IMG/VR virus record: IMGVR_UViG_3300028030_000048
Span: 1 to 28,144 of that record
Source of the DNA: a virus
Strand: one strand, 5' to 3'
DNA: 28,144 nucleotides
Below the pieces are notes generated by a model. The model had not been told where the DNA came from. It saw nothing but the letters and a program-made list of their open reading frames with translations, and made no database searches. The position numbers and the translations under genes were made by a program. How positions within the stretch are numbered: position 1 is the stretch's first letter; each line of letters starts with the position of its first letter. This document shows, one piece after another, positions 1-8,464 of this stretch.

Positions 1-3000
1 CTCCGCATCCCGGCCTTCCGCCAGAAGTCACCCCCAAAACTGCCAGTAGCGGACCCGCCGTAGCCGCCATAACCGCCGCCCGCGCCGCCATACCCCCCAG
101 AACCGCCGTAGCCCCCCGACCCGGCGTAACCGCCGGAGCTGCCCAGCGACAGCCCACGAAGTTCGGCCACGACCTCTTTGAGCGCCGCCACCACTTCCAT
201 GACGGAATCCTTGAACTCCCGGGCCGATTCCCGGATGGTCCAAAAAACCTCCTTCATGGCTTGGCCTTGCGTGTCCACGATCCCGCGCATGGTCGCCTGA
301 ACCTGCGCCGAGAACTCCGACACGCCGGAATACCTGCCGCCCTGCATGAGCCCCGCACGTGGCATGTTATTCCGGTGCCGGGGATCATTCGGGGTGATGA
401 CCTCTTCCCCCGCTTTCAGAATGACCGGGATTTCATCCGGACGGAGCCCCGCAATGCCGCCGGTATGGTATTTCGGCGCGGCGGTGAACAGCATCGGATC
501 CACGTCGCGCGTAGCGTTCCCGCCAATCTGGCCGTGGCCTACGATACCGCCCGCGTGCGCAGTGCCAACACGGCCCCGCCGTGCCTGCGCCGAAGCCGCA
601 GCCATCCGGCGCGCCGCTTCCGCCGCCGACCGGTAGGCCGCCGCAAGCGAATACAACTGCCGAGTAAGGCTTGAAGCAAACCTGTTCGCGTCCCGCATGG
701 CAAAGACACTGTGGCCCACTCCCGTTGACATCCGCACGGCGGCATCCGCCGCGCGCAAAGACGCTTCCGTGAAGGCTTTAAGCCCCGGAACCAGAGTAGA
801 CAGTTTGTCCGCCATCAAAGCGGCGGCTTCCGCGAACTTGCGGAACACCGCGTCGCCCCGTTTCAGCGCTTCGGAGAAGGCATCCAGCGTTTCCACACCC
901 GCCTTCAATTCCGCCGTGGCCTTCCCGAGGGTCCGCATCGCTTTGGCGAGACTCGCAGCCGACTTTTCAAGCCTCCCCATCGCCACGGCTTCGCGGCGGG
1001 CTGACGCTGTAAACGCTGCCGACTCATGCGTCAGCGCCTGAAAGTCCTTACTTGCCGCGCGCGCTGCAACCGCTGCATCCCGAAGCGGCGGAGCGATTTC
1101 CGCCACCCCAGACGCAAATGCTGTCACAGGAGCCGAGGCCGCAGCCGCCGCACCAGACAGCACTGTAAGGCCATCCGCCATGCCCTTCGTAAGCGGAGTG
1201 GCCGCAGCCAATGCCGTAGCCGCCTTCTCCGCCGAACCCGCTACCACCGCGAGCGCCGTCCCCGGCTGGGCCGCCGCCAGTGACGCCAGCACCGATACTG
1301 CAACCGTGGCGACCTTCACGAACCCGTTGAACGCTTCCGTCGCCATCTGCGCGGGGCCGGCAAGACCCGAGAACATCGAAGACAGCGCCTCCTGGACCGT
1401 CACGGACTGCTGGCGCAACCCTTCCATGGCCTGTTTCGTCTGCTCGATTTCAGCCCGGCCCTGATCATCCACGCGGACCTGTGCCACAATCGGTTCGCGC
1501 GCGGAATCCCGCAGGTTGGACACGCCCGCCGCTGCTGCATCCGCCGCCTGCTGCACACCCGCAGCCGCACCCTTGACCCCCGCAGCTGCACTCGCCGCGC
1601 GTTGCGCAGCCGCCGCCGATTCATCCCCCGCCGCCTTGGCCGCAGCCGCCGCTCTCTCTTGCGCTGCCGTGGCCGCTTCCAGATTGTGCGTAGCCTGCGC
1701 GGAATCGACCCCCGCAGACCTCACAGCGCGCATGGCGTCCGCTTGGGCCTGCGTGGCCTTAGCCAAGCGCTGCTGCGCCTCTCCGGCCTTCCGAGCCGCG
1801 ATTTCCGCCGCAGCGACCGCCGCCTTCTGATCCGCCGTGGCCTGTTTCAATTTGGTGGACGCCGTAGTGGTCGCAGCAGCCGACTCTTTAGCCCCCCGCG
1901 TCCACAGTTTATAGCCCGCATATAGCGCCGCCAAAGCAGCTGCGGCAGCCCACCCATAAGGGCCGAGCGCCATCAAGGCGCGGCCCGCCAACGCCACGCC
2001 GCGCGCCAGCAGACTCATCCCGCGCGCACCTGCGCCAGCGGCCGTCCCGATAGCCGCCAAGCCACCGCGTGCGCTTATGAGGGAAGTGATAACCGCCAAA
2101 GCTGGGCGCAGCCCAATGATAGTCAAAGCGAGGCGCGCAATGGCCGGGACCATTTTCAGCCCCACCACGGTAGCCACAATAGAGCCGACAAGTTTCCAAT
2201 TATCGGCCATGGCGGTAAGACCATCAATCGTCTTGGCCACCAGATAAGACAGCTTGACCGTGAACGCCTTGAAATCCGCAGATTGCATGACTTCGGTCAG
2301 TTTCTGGAACAGCTTGGTGAGGGATTCAAGCGCCCCCGCCTTATTGAACGCCAGAACCGTCTCGAACCACGCATTCTTCATGCGCTGGAACTCGGCGGCG
2401 TTGGAATGGATTGCCTGTTGCAGTTGCGGGCCGAACTCGACGTTCAACTCCTTGGCGAACTCCACCAGCATCTTGGCGCTCACGTCGCCGTGCTGAATCG
2501 CCTTATAGAACGCCGCCATTTCATCCGCGCCGTAGCCTGCGGCCTTGGCCATCATCCGGATAGCGCCCGGCAGGTTGTCGCCCAACTGCTGCCGCAACTC
2601 TTCCATTTGCACCTTGCCCTTGGAGGCAATCTGCACAATGGCGGTGAACACCCGGTCCGTCTGCTCCGCAGACAGATTCATGACGCGAGAGGCGCCAGAC
2701 ACCGCCTCAAAGATCAATTTGGTATCTTCAAAATTGATCTTTGTCCCGCGCGTCGCGACGCCCAGGCGAGCAAATTCCTTCACGGATGACTGGATGCTAA
2801 CCCCAAGTTTGTCGGCAACTCCGACAACGTAATCCATCTCTTTGCCGACCTTCGCCACGTCAAGCGAATTGATCGCCACGCCGATGGACCGGACAGCAGC
2901 ATCCCACTGCCGCTGGACATCCACCATCTCATTGGCGCCCCGGAAGGCCGCAAAAACGCCCGCATAAGAAGCCGCAATAGCCAAAAGCTGCCCGCGAATA

Positions 3001-4451
3001 CGCTGCAAGAGTGAAAGGCTTGTCCGGCTCTCATTCCCCATGCGCCGGAAAGCCCGGCCCAGCCTGCGAATACCCCCGGCGGCCTGATTGGCTGTGCGCG
3101 CAACCTGCCGCTGCTCACGCGCAACTTGGGCTTCCCGTGTGCGCAATTGAGCCGCCGTCTGGGCGGTCCTGCGTTCCTCCACAGACAGCCGTCCGAGCGC
3201 AGTGCGCATCGTGGTGACAGACACCCCGGCCCCTTGAACCTCCTGCCGCATCCGATGAACAGATGCCCGCAGAAGATTGTATTCATCCTTGGCGTTTCGC
3301 GCGGCCTGCCGCGCCTGCATGAGCCTGCGGGAGATCTCTTCATTGGCCCCGCCCGCTGCACGAAGCTGCTGGGCATACTGCCGGACTTCATTCTCGGCGT
3401 CGCGCCATGTCCGGCGGACTTCCAGCATACTGCGCCGCTGCCGGGAGACAATCTGCTCCATGGCAGCGCGAACTGAACCTGCGACCTGATCGTAAGCCTG
3501 TGCGGCTTGCCGGGCGGCGGTAGACACCTGCGCCATATTGCCGCGTGCTTCCACCAGCGCCGCGTTATTGCTGCGCAGAGCGGTGCGCGCCTTGGCCAGC
3601 GCCGATGACGTTTCAGCATAGTGAGACGCCGCGACTCGAACGGCTTCGCCCAACCGGCGCTCCGCTTCGGTCGCAGCCCGGACGGATTCCCCCCGTGCCT
3701 TCACCGCCTTCGCCGCATTGCGGGCCTGCGTCGAAAGATCCGCGTATTCCTTCCGCATCTTCGTCAAGACCGCGCCGGATTTCCGCTGCTCGGCAGTCAG
3801 TTTGGCAACCTGCGAAGAATATCTGCGCACCGCGTCCGCCGCCGTCTTTTGCGCCGACAACATCCGCTTCGTGGGGGCTTCCGCCCGCAACATCTGCTCG
3901 GTGTATTTCTGCCACCGGGCTTCCGCCTTGGTCAGGGACTGCTCCTGTGAAGCCAACGCCTTACCGACGCGGCGGGCCGCCGTTTCCTGCTTCTTGACAC
4001 TAGACGCGGCCTGTTTGGCGGACGCTTCAAACTGTTTCTGCTGCTCCGTGACTTTCCGGAAAGCTTCGGATTCAGCCCGCGCTGCCTGCTGCGCCTTTTC
4101 CAGTTTTGCGGTGAGTTTATCTTCATTGACCGCCGCGCGCGCCGCAGCGTCGGACATCTTGCGCACGGCGCTGGCCGCGTCCGTAACGTCCGCTTTCACC
4201 CGCCGATACGCCGCGCGCGCCTTATCCGCCTCGCCGGTTATCCGGGCAAGGCCGCCGCCCTTGGCCGCCCCATCAAGGTCTTTCAGCGCCCCCGAAAGGG
4301 CCTTGAAAGAGGCGTCCAGCGTTCCGGTATCACGCGCCACGGTCCGCTGGACTTCGCCAATACGAGACAGCGCCTTGGTGATCGCTTCCAGCGCCTGTGA
4401 CGCTTCATTCCGAGCCTTGATTGTAAGCTGAACGTCGCGATTGTTGGCCAT
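1..4451 (-). CDS. Tail tape measure protein (lambda H position, TP901-type), 3' end outside the window
   Basis: The frame is open from an ATG at 4451 to the left edge, at least 1483 codons with no stop; the C terminus is missing. Tape measure proteins fill the tail tube and set its length. Residues 1-500 are charged, Ala/Lys/Arg/Gln-rich and strongly coiled-coil. A TP901-like core follows (about 530-700, with GVSIQSSVKEFARLG, SGASRVMNLSAEQTD and LRQQLGDNLPGAIRMMAKAA). A hydrophobic stretch with several possible membrane helices spans about 740-850, then Ala-rich helices. Near 1327-1352 is YHTGGIAGLRPDEIPVILKAGE, a motif often seen near tape measure C termini; it is followed by a Gly/Tyr repeat of the GGYGGSGG type. 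The start has an AAGG Shine-Dalgarno and lies 4 nt after the G-T stop, as in lambda. Confidence 0.93.
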   Translation of the reverse strand, partial: MANNRDVQLTIKARNEASQALEAITKALSRIGEVQRTVARDTGTLDASFKALSGALKDLDGAAKGGGLARITGEADKARAAYRRVKADVTDAASAVRKMSDAAARAAVNEDKLTAKLEKAQQAARAESEAFRKVTEQQKQFEASAKQAASSVKKQETAARRVGKALASQEQSLTKAEARWQKYTEQMLRAEAPTKRMLSAQKTAADAVRRYSSQVAKLTAEQRKSGAVLTKMRKEYADLSTQARNAAKAVKARGESVRAATEAERRLGEAVRVAASHYAETSSALAKARTALRSNNAALVEARGNMAQVSTAARQAAQAYDQVAGSVRAAMEQIVSRQRRSMLEVRRTWRDAENEVRQYAQQLRAAGGANEEISRRLMQARQAARNAKDEYNLLRASVHRMRQEVQGAGVSVTTMRTALGRLSVEERRTAQTAAQLRTREAQVAREQRQVARTANQAAGGIRRLGRAFRRMGNESRTSLSLLQRIRGQLLAIAASYAGVFAAFRGANEMVDVQRQWDAAVRSIGVAINSLDVAKVGKEMDYVVGVADKLGVSIQSSVKEFARLGVATRGTKINFEDTKLIFEAVSGASRVMNLSAEQTDRVFTAIVQIASKGKVQMEELRQQLGDNLPGAIRMMAKAAGYGADEMAAFYKAIQHGDVSAKMLVEFAKELNVEFGPQLQQAIHSNAAEFQRMKNAWFETVLAFNKAGALESLTKLFQKLTEVMQSADFKAFTVKLSYLVAKTIDGLTAMADNWKLVGSIVATVVGLKMVPAIARLALTIIGLRPALAVITSLISARGGLAAIGTAAGAGARGMSLLARGVALAGRALMALGPYGWAAAAALAALYAGYKLWTRGAKESAAATTTASTKLKQATADQKAAVAAAEIAARKAGEAQQRLAKATQAQADAMRAVRSAGVDSAQATHNLEAATAAQERAAAAAKAAGDESAAAAQRAASAAAGVKGAAAGVQQAADAAAAGVSNLRDSAREPIVAQVRVDDQGRAEIEQTKQAMEGLRQQSVTVQEALSSMFSGLAGPAQMATEAFNGFVKVATVAVSVLASLAAAQPGTALAVVAGSAEKAATALAAATPLTKGMADGLTVLSGAAAAASAPVTAFASGVAEIAPPLRDAAVAARAASKDFQALTHESAAFTASARREAVAMGRLEKSAASLAKAMRTLGKATAELKAGVETLDAFSEALKRGDAVFRKFAEAAALMADKLSTLVPGLKAFTEASLRAADAAVRMSTGVGHSVFAMRDANRFASSLTRQLYSLAAAYRSAAEAARRMAAASAQARRGRVGTAHAGGIVGHGQIGGNATRDVDPMLFTAAPKYHTGGIAGLRPDEIPVILKAGEEVITPNDPRHRNNMPRAGLMQGGRYSGVSEFSAQVQATMRGIVDTQGQAMKEVFWTIRESAREFKDSVMEVVAALKEVVAELRGLSLGSSGGYAGSGGYGGSGGYGGAGGGYGGYGGSATGSFGGDFWRKAGMR

Positions 4452-4455
4452 GGGA

Positions 4456-5150
4456 TCACCTTCTAGGGCGCAAAGGCGCTATGAGCGCGGACAGGCGGGT
4501 CTTGAACGCCGCAGCTGCGTCTTTGCGGAACATAGACGACGCCGCCATTTGTAGCAAGCCGAGTTTCCCGGCCAGATCCGAGGACCCCCGAGAATGACAA
4601 ATGGCCGCCTCGTCCAGCATATACCCTATTGGTAACTCTCCGGGGGCGCAATACCCTTCGGAAACGAGGCGGGACCGTTCTTCCCGGAGCCCCCATCGCC
4701 ACTCGTTGAACGTGAGCCCCCCGCTGCCGGGGACGCCTCTGGCATCCGGGCCATGAGGGCTTGAAGCGTCCCCACCATGCGCTCCACGTCAACCTCGCTG
4801 GCGAACGTAAGATCCGCAACCTCCACGGCCACCGCGAGCAGCGCTTCGGCGGGCCACTTCCGGATTTCATCAACCATATCCGGTTCATCCGCCGCCAGCG
4901 CCACGGCATCCGCAATGAGATCCGGGAACTGCGCAATGGCGGTCTGAATGACCCCCACCACCGCATCTCCGGAGGCCGATTCAGGGGCCTTGACGACCTT
5001 CTCCATGACCGCATCATATACCGCCCGAATCGCAGCCTCATGCCGCGTGAGCAGTCGCGATACGTCTTCGTATGACAGCCCTCGAACTTCGACTGTGCCG
5101 CCGAGCATCGACAACACACGCTTCGGGATAACAATTCCGTTGATAGCCAT
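4456..5150 (-). CDS. Tail assembly chaperone G-T fusion made by -1 frameshift
   Basis: This is the long form of the tail chaperone. Ribosomes translating G slip back one base at a GGGGGGC heptamer (4716-4722) at codons 144-145. They then read 86 more codons, beginning LTFNEWRWGLREERSRLVSE and ending at the TGA at 4456-4458. The predicted fusion is 231 residues. The extension has no start codon or Shine-Dalgarno of its own, lies exactly between G and the tape measure gene, and stops 4 nt before the tape measure ATG. In lambda, gpG and gpG-T coat the tape measure during tail tube assembly, and the T part recruits the tube protein. Position, frame relation and slippery sequence all fit. Another frame is also open here (down to 4463), but it lacks the LTFNEWRWGLREE signature that such T domains often carry. 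Confidence 0.85.
4626..5150 (-). CDS. Tail assembly chaperone, short form (lambda G-like)
   Basis: The protein has 174 residues and starts MAINGIVIPKRVLSMLGGTV, preceded by GAGGG 7 nt upstream. It is largely helical and acidic (EDVSRLLTRHEAAIRAVYDAV, then a run rich in Asp and Glu around 80-125). It ends in a Ser/Gly-rich tail that is simply the region containing the slippery site. In lambda-type phages the G protein binds the tape measure protein and keeps it soluble. The assignment rests on position between the tail tube and tape measure genes, size, and the frameshift signal, rather than on a recognisable catalytic motif. Confidence 0.85.
   Translation of the reverse strand: MAINGIVIPKRVLSMLGGTVEVRGLSYEDVSRLLTRHEAAIRAVYDAVMEKVVKAPESASGDAVVGVIQTAIAQFPDLIADAVALAADEPDMVDEIRKWPAEALLAVAVEVADLTFASEVDVERMVGTLQALMARMPEASPAAGGSRSTSGDGGSGKNGPASFPKGIAPPESYQ
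4716..4722 (-). promoter_or_regulatory. Programmed -1 ribosomal frameshift slippery heptamer G-GGG-GGC
   Basis: In the G frame the codons are GCG GGG GGC. The heptamer G GGG GGC fits the X-XXY-YYZ rule, so both tRNAs can re-pair after a one-base backward slip and continue with CTC ACG TTC AAC GAG TGG. The site is 31 codons before the G stop, and the minus-one frame then stays open to the tape measure gene. I did not find an obvious strong pseudoknot downstream by eye. Confidence 0.8.
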
Positions 5151-5183
5151 TTACTTTCCCTCGGTGAAAACTTCGGTGGCCCA

Positions 5184-5201
5184 TGGGGGATCTCTCCCCC
5201 A
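5184..5201. terminator. Short G/C hairpin between tail tube and tail chaperone genes
   Basis: TGGGGGA and TCCCCCA pair perfectly (7 bp) around a 4-base loop in the 64-bp gap downstream of the tail tube gene. No T-run follows on the minus strand, so it may be a weak terminator, an mRNA stability element or a brake that sets tube versus chaperone levels. Confidence 0.4.
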
Positions 5202-5214
5202 CAGGAAATTATCG

Positions 5215-5988
5215 CTAGACGGGCACGCCGTCCTGATACATGGCCTGGCCATCGCTGGGCTTGAGGATCTTGACCGTGAGCGGAATCTGCCGCCAGTCAT
5301 CGCCCTTGAGCGCCATATCGCCATTCGGGTTCACCTTCACATACGGGAAATACCAGACGGAATTGCTTCCGACGGGATTGTATTCCTCATAAATGAGCGC
5401 GCCCTCGACCTGCGTCGAACCGGCGGCGATATGGTTGCGGGTATAGGCCAGAATGTCATATGTGACATCCACATCGTCCCCAGCAGTCACGCTGGTCGCG
5501 CCGGCGAGCAGCGTCATTTTGCCGCGCTTGGCATCCAGCGTGTAATCCGTGCCGGCCACCAGCGTTGTCGCGCCGACCTTGGCCACGAAAGTCGCCGGGT
5601 CGATATTCAGCACGCCGGACGGGTTGGCCGAAGACACGCCGATCTTGTAAGCCCGGTCAAGCTTCACCGCCGCGAATGTCTCGGTCAGGCCGGACTGCGC
5701 GGTAACGGAGATGGTGTCCGGCTGGGAGAACAGGAACAGCGCCACATTGTCGGGCTGGATGTCATCCAGCACAAGCGCGCCAGACCGGTTGGCCTGGAGG
5801 ACCACCGACTCATCAAGAACCTTCACGCCTTCATCGGCGTCATAGTGTTCCAGTTCCTGCACATCGACATTGAACGAGAAAGACGGGCTATTGCCCATAT
5901 ACCGGAAGCCATCCGGAGTCTGGGTGCCGGCCTTGAAAGGTGCGAAGGACAACTTCCCGCGCCCCAAAGTATAGTTTTTCGTCGCCAT
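5215..5988 (-). CDS. Major tail tube protein (lambda V position)
   Basis: The protein has 257 residues beginning MATKNYTLGRGKLSFAPF. I chose this ATG over one 24 nt upstream because an AAAGGAG Shine-Dalgarno sits 7 nt before it. The phrase SFSFNVDVQELEHYDADEGV near residues 38-57 and the mostly beta composition resemble tail tube proteins, which stack as hexameric rings around the tape measure. The middle (about 140-190) carries short repeated Ile/Val-Thr-Ala beta stretches (ATTLVAGTDYTLDAKRGKM, LLAGATSVTAGDDVDVTYDI), as in tube proteins with an inserted domain. The gene lies between the tail terminator and tail chaperone genes, as in lambda. Confidence 0.85.
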   Translation of the reverse strand: MATKNYTLGRGKLSFAPFKAGTQTPDGFRYMGNSPSFSFNVDVQELEHYDADEGVKVLDESVVLQANRSGALVLDDIQPDNVALFLFSQPDTISVTAQSGLTETFAAVKLDRAYKIGVSSANPSGVLNIDPATFVAKVGATTLVAGTDYTLDAKRGKMTLLAGATSVTAGDDVDVTYDILAYTRNHIAAGSTQVEGALIYEEYNPVGSNSVWYFPYVKVNPNGDMALKGDDWRQIPLTVKILKPSDGQAMYQDGVPV

Positions 5989-6071
5989 GATTGGCTCCTT
6001 TCTTTGCGCCACGGGATGTGGCTTCTGCCATGCCCTCCCCTATAACCCATTGGAAGGGCGTTCGTAAAGAC

Positions 6072-6563
6072 TCACACAAACTTTTCGACGACCTGGAACT
6101 CCAGAACAAGCCAAAAATACGCCTTGGCGGACACTTCATCGGGGGGCCGGACAACGCCCGTCCCGATCTGCATATCCGTTATTACGCTGGGCAGCCCCAA
6201 AAACCCGCGAACGTCATCATAGCTCCGTCCCGCGTCCATTTCATCGGCCAGCCGCTTCTTGACATCGTGCATGAGATAGTGCGCAGGGTCTGTCGGGTTG
6301 AGAGGATCATCCTTCACAAACCCCTGCACCACCAGTTCCCACCGCCCGGATCGAGCGCCCGCGCCGAGCGGCGCATCGCGCTGGTCCGGGGGCAGCGGAA
6401 CTTCCAGAATAGACACCATCGGGAGTGGATCAGACGACGCATAGAGCCGCCGGCCCCGGAAGACCGCATCTGAAAGATCATGCGCGTAACCGTTGCCGGG
6501 CGTAATCTCCCGCAAAGCCGCCGTCAATGCTTTCTGGACCTGTAGCCGCGCTGGATCTGCCAT
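6072..6563 (-). CDS. Tail terminator protein (lambda U-like)
   Basis: The protein has 163 residues. The start (MADPARLQVQKALTAALREI) overlaps the stop of the previous gene by one base (TGATG). The layout is an N-terminal helix, a strand with PLPMVSILEVPLPP, then WELVVQGFVKDD (about 75-86) and a final beta stretch AYFWLVLEFQVVEKFV. This pattern of a minor tail protein measuring about 150 residues, with the P..I.E and W.L.VQGF motifs, is typical of gpU-type terminators, which cap the tail tube and mate it with the head. Identification is by this pattern plus gene order. Confidence 0.78.
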   Translation of the reverse strand: MADPARLQVQKALTAALREITPGNGYAHDLSDAVFRGRRLYASSDPLPMVSILEVPLPPDQRDAPLGAGARSGRWELVVQGFVKDDPLNPTDPAHYLMHDVKKRLADEMDAGRSYDDVRGFLGLPSVITDMQIGTGVVRPPDEVSAKAYFWLVLEFQVVEKFV

Positions 6564-7189
6564 CAGAACACCCCTTTCAAATCCACCAGCCGCAGGTATT
6601 CACGCTCGGCCTCCCGAAGAATCCTGTCCGACAAATCTTTGGCCACGCCAGACCCCGACCGCGATATAAACGCCTGCTGGACGGACGGGCCGTAAAGCAG
6701 CGCCAACCCGCCGGAAATCATCTTCATGGTCTTCTTGTTCCGGACAGACTCGCCGGGGCGAAGCCGGATTGCCAACCCCATATTATGCTGCGTGTCAGTC
6801 AACACCTTCCCGCGCCGGAGCTTCATCAAGAAAGCCCCCTTCATGAACCGCGCTCGGCCAGGCGCCACCTGCACCGTGACGCCCCCACGCTTGCCCTTCG
6901 TCTGCGATACAACATACCGGGCCAGCGATGTCGGACGCGACCTCGCCCGAATATACGATTCAAGCTTCTTCGGCGTTGCCGCCGGAACCGCCACCAGACG
7001 GCCCCGTGTAGGCGCCACATATGCCGCCGGAAGATTAACCTGCCGCCGGATCATCTGGGCAGCTTCCGTTCGGCCCCTCTTTGCAGCCTTGTTTATCGCC
7101 ATGGCCGCAAACCGGGAGGTCCGGTTGCGGTCCCGCGAAGCCGAAAACCCTTCAAGCCCTTCTATCGTGATCTCGACGCCGGACATCAT
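6563..7189 (-). CDS. Minor tail protein Z-like
   Basis: The protein has 208 residues. The start has two adjacent ATGs (MMSGVEITIEGLEGF) and overlaps the previous stop by 4 nt. It shows the features of prophage minor tail protein Z: an N-terminal strand, FAAMAINKAAKRGRTEAAQMIRRQVNLPAAYV (about 27-58), and a basic middle with many Arg and Lys. The C-terminal part ends REAEREYLRLVDLKGVF. In lambda, Z is needed for a functional tail connection and for proper DNA placement. Order FII-Z-U supports it. Confidence 0.85.
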   Translation of the reverse strand: MMSGVEITIEGLEGFSASRDRNRTSRFAAMAINKAAKRGRTEAAQMIRRQVNLPAAYVAPTRGRLVAVPAATPKKLESYIRARSRPTSLARYVVSQTKGKRGGVTVQVAPGRARFMKGAFLMKLRRGKVLTDTQHNMGLAIRLRPGESVRNKKTMKMISGGLALLYGPSVQQAFISRSGSGVAKDLSDRILREAEREYLRLVDLKGVF

Positions 7190-8061
7190 GGAGCCCTCAT
7201 GTTCACAGAGAAACCCGCTGCTTCAAGATCCGTCGGAGCGATAACCTCTATCTCGAAACGCGCGCCATTCGCCATCATATCCGCATCCGCCACTACCATG
7301 AACGGCAGCGACGTAACAAAAGGGTCAGTTGTGGTCAGCGTAAAAGCCTTACCCGTGACCACTGTTGGCGCGGGCGTCGCTGGCGGCTGGGTATCCATCC
7401 GCAAGTGAACCCCATTCCCCGGTGGCGTTCCCTTGAAATGCAGATCCACCTGCATAAGATATTCCGCGCCTAGAACCAGTGGCATGACACGATCCGCCAC
7501 ATATAGCGTATGCGCGGCGTTGGACCCCGTCCGCGTATCGCGCGCAGTGCTGGCCCCCGTAAAATCCAATACAAAAGCCACCCCCGGCGCCAGAGCTACC
7601 GGCGCGGGTATGTCCAGCAAGACGCGCTGAAACTCCGGAAACCCGAACATCGGACCGTAATCCTCCTGCGGGGGCTCAAACGCCCCGGTATCATACGAAT
7701 CCGGAACGGCCAGCCCCGCCGTCTCGGATTCATCCATGCGGATGACATGGGAAATCGAGGTTATATCGTCGCGAGGCTCGCGCCGGTCAACCCGATACGC
7801 CTCTCCAGGCTCGACCGAAAACACCCCGCCGCGCTCGGGAAGGACATCTGAATCCATTGTGATTATCGACGGCGTGTTGTCCCCATATTCGGCGAAGTCA
7901 AAAGACGTGCCCTTCATGTCCCCAAGATACTGGAACCCCTGCCACACGCGCGGCATACACGGGACCGCAGCGCCCGACGCGCCGTAGTAGAGCGCCGGGA
8001 CGCGCATCATTCTGTGCAAATCCCGGCGCGCCTGTCGTCGTATTTGACGCCATGAGCCCAC
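7186..8061 (-). CDS. Head-tail joining protein (lambda FII position) with a long C-terminal extension
   Basis: Translation starts at a GTG that directly follows the stop of the upstream gene; GAGG lies 9 nt before it. The 291-residue product begins MGSWRQIRRQARRDLHRMMRVPALY, an Arg-rich helix followed by P-A-x-Y as in FII-type connectors. The next about 90 residues are beta-rich, including EYGDNTPSIITMDSDVLP and GEAYRVDRREP. Lambda gpFII is only about 117 residues. From about residue 115 there is an extra beta-rich domain of about 175 residues (for example YLMQVDLHFKGTPPGNGVHL and ARFEIEVIAPTDLEAAG) that I do not recognise. The N-terminal call rests on position and the opening motif; the extension may be a decoration or adhesin-like fold. 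Confidence 0.65.
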   Translation of the reverse strand: MGSWRQIRRQARRDLHRMMRVPALYYGASGAAVPCMPRVWQGFQYLGDMKGTSFDFAEYGDNTPSIITMDSDVLPERGGVFSVEPGEAYRVDRREPRDDITSISHVIRMDESETAGLAVPDSYDTGAFEPPQEDYGPMFGFPEFQRVLLDIPAPVALAPGVAFVLDFTGASTARDTRTGSNAAHTLYVADRVMPLVLGAEYLMQVDLHFKGTPPGNGVHLRMDTQPPATPAPTVVTGKAFTLTTTDPFVTSLPFMVVADADMMANGARFEIEVIAPTDLEAAGFSVNMRAP

Positions 8062-8397
8062 CTAGATGACCTCTTCTTCATCATCATCTTCGGCGGGTGC
8101 CGACGCCGGCGCGGGGGCATCCACCGGCGTCGGCTTGGCCGCGCCTTTCTTCTTGGCGCGCGGCTTCCGCGCAGCCTTCGGCGTGGCATCTTCGCCGGCC
8201 TTTTCAGCGTTCGGAACCGCCGCACCCGATTCAACCAGCCAGTCATATTCTTCCTGACTTTTCGCGACGAAATGCGTGCCGGGAACAAGCGTTTCGATCT
8301 TCGCGGGCACCGCCGGCGTCTTGTCGTGAGCGAACTTGCCAGGCTTTACGCACCGCTGAACGGCGGTAACGGCGATCAATGACAGTTTGGACATCAT
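8062..8397 (-). CDS. Small head protein in the lambda FI position
   Basis: The protein has 111 residues. Two adjacent ATGs (8397 and 8394) both follow a GGGAG. Residues 1-65 form the likely folded part: SKLSLIAVTAVQRCV, then IETLVPGTHFVAKSQEEYDWLVESGAAV. The P-G-T-x-F ... G-x-A pattern resembles the C-terminal part of lambda gpFI, a factor that helps the terminase-prohead step. The rest is a basic linker (ARKPRAKKK, residues 77-85), a Pro/Ala stretch and a final acidic run DDDEEEVI. It lies between the capsid and FII-like genes, as FI does. The same basic nonapeptide recurs in the protein at 23586-24095. The function remains an inference. Confidence 0.6.
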   Translation of the reverse strand: MMSKLSLIAVTAVQRCVKPGKFAHDKTPAVPAKIETLVPGTHFVAKSQEEYDWLVESGAAVPNAEKAGEDATPKAARKPRAKKKGAAKPTPVDAPAPASAPAEDDDEEEVI

Positions 8398-8424
8398 AAT
8401 TCTCCCTCGGATTGATTGTGGAAA

Positions 8425-8449
8425 CCCGGCGAGGCTCGGCCCCGCCGGG
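8425..8449 (-). terminator. GC hairpin directly downstream of the capsid gene
   Basis: CCCGGCG and CGCCGGG pair perfectly with 11 bases between them, and two further G-C pairs are possible inside. On the minus strand the stem is followed by TTTCC. It lies in the 67-bp gap after the major capsid gene, a common place for a partial terminator or an mRNA-stabilising hairpin. Confidence 0.5.
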
Positions 8450-8464
8450 GAATACCTGTAGCGG

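Noticed and set aside
2780-3619. Minus-strand frame of 279 codons inside the tape measure gene
   Set aside because: It is a shadow: the continuous frame from 4451 to the left edge has tape measure motifs, while this one is Arg/Trp/Pro-rich without any motif.
4463-5134. Minus-strand frame of 223 codons over the tail chaperone
   Set aside because: It is the third frame; the G frame and the minus-one T frame carry the recognisable sequence, and this product is Arg/Ser-rich without a site.
4948-6045. Plus-strand frame of 365 codons opposite the tail tube gene
   Set aside because: It is antisense to the tail tube gene with no motif; His/Arg/Ile-rich shadow composition.
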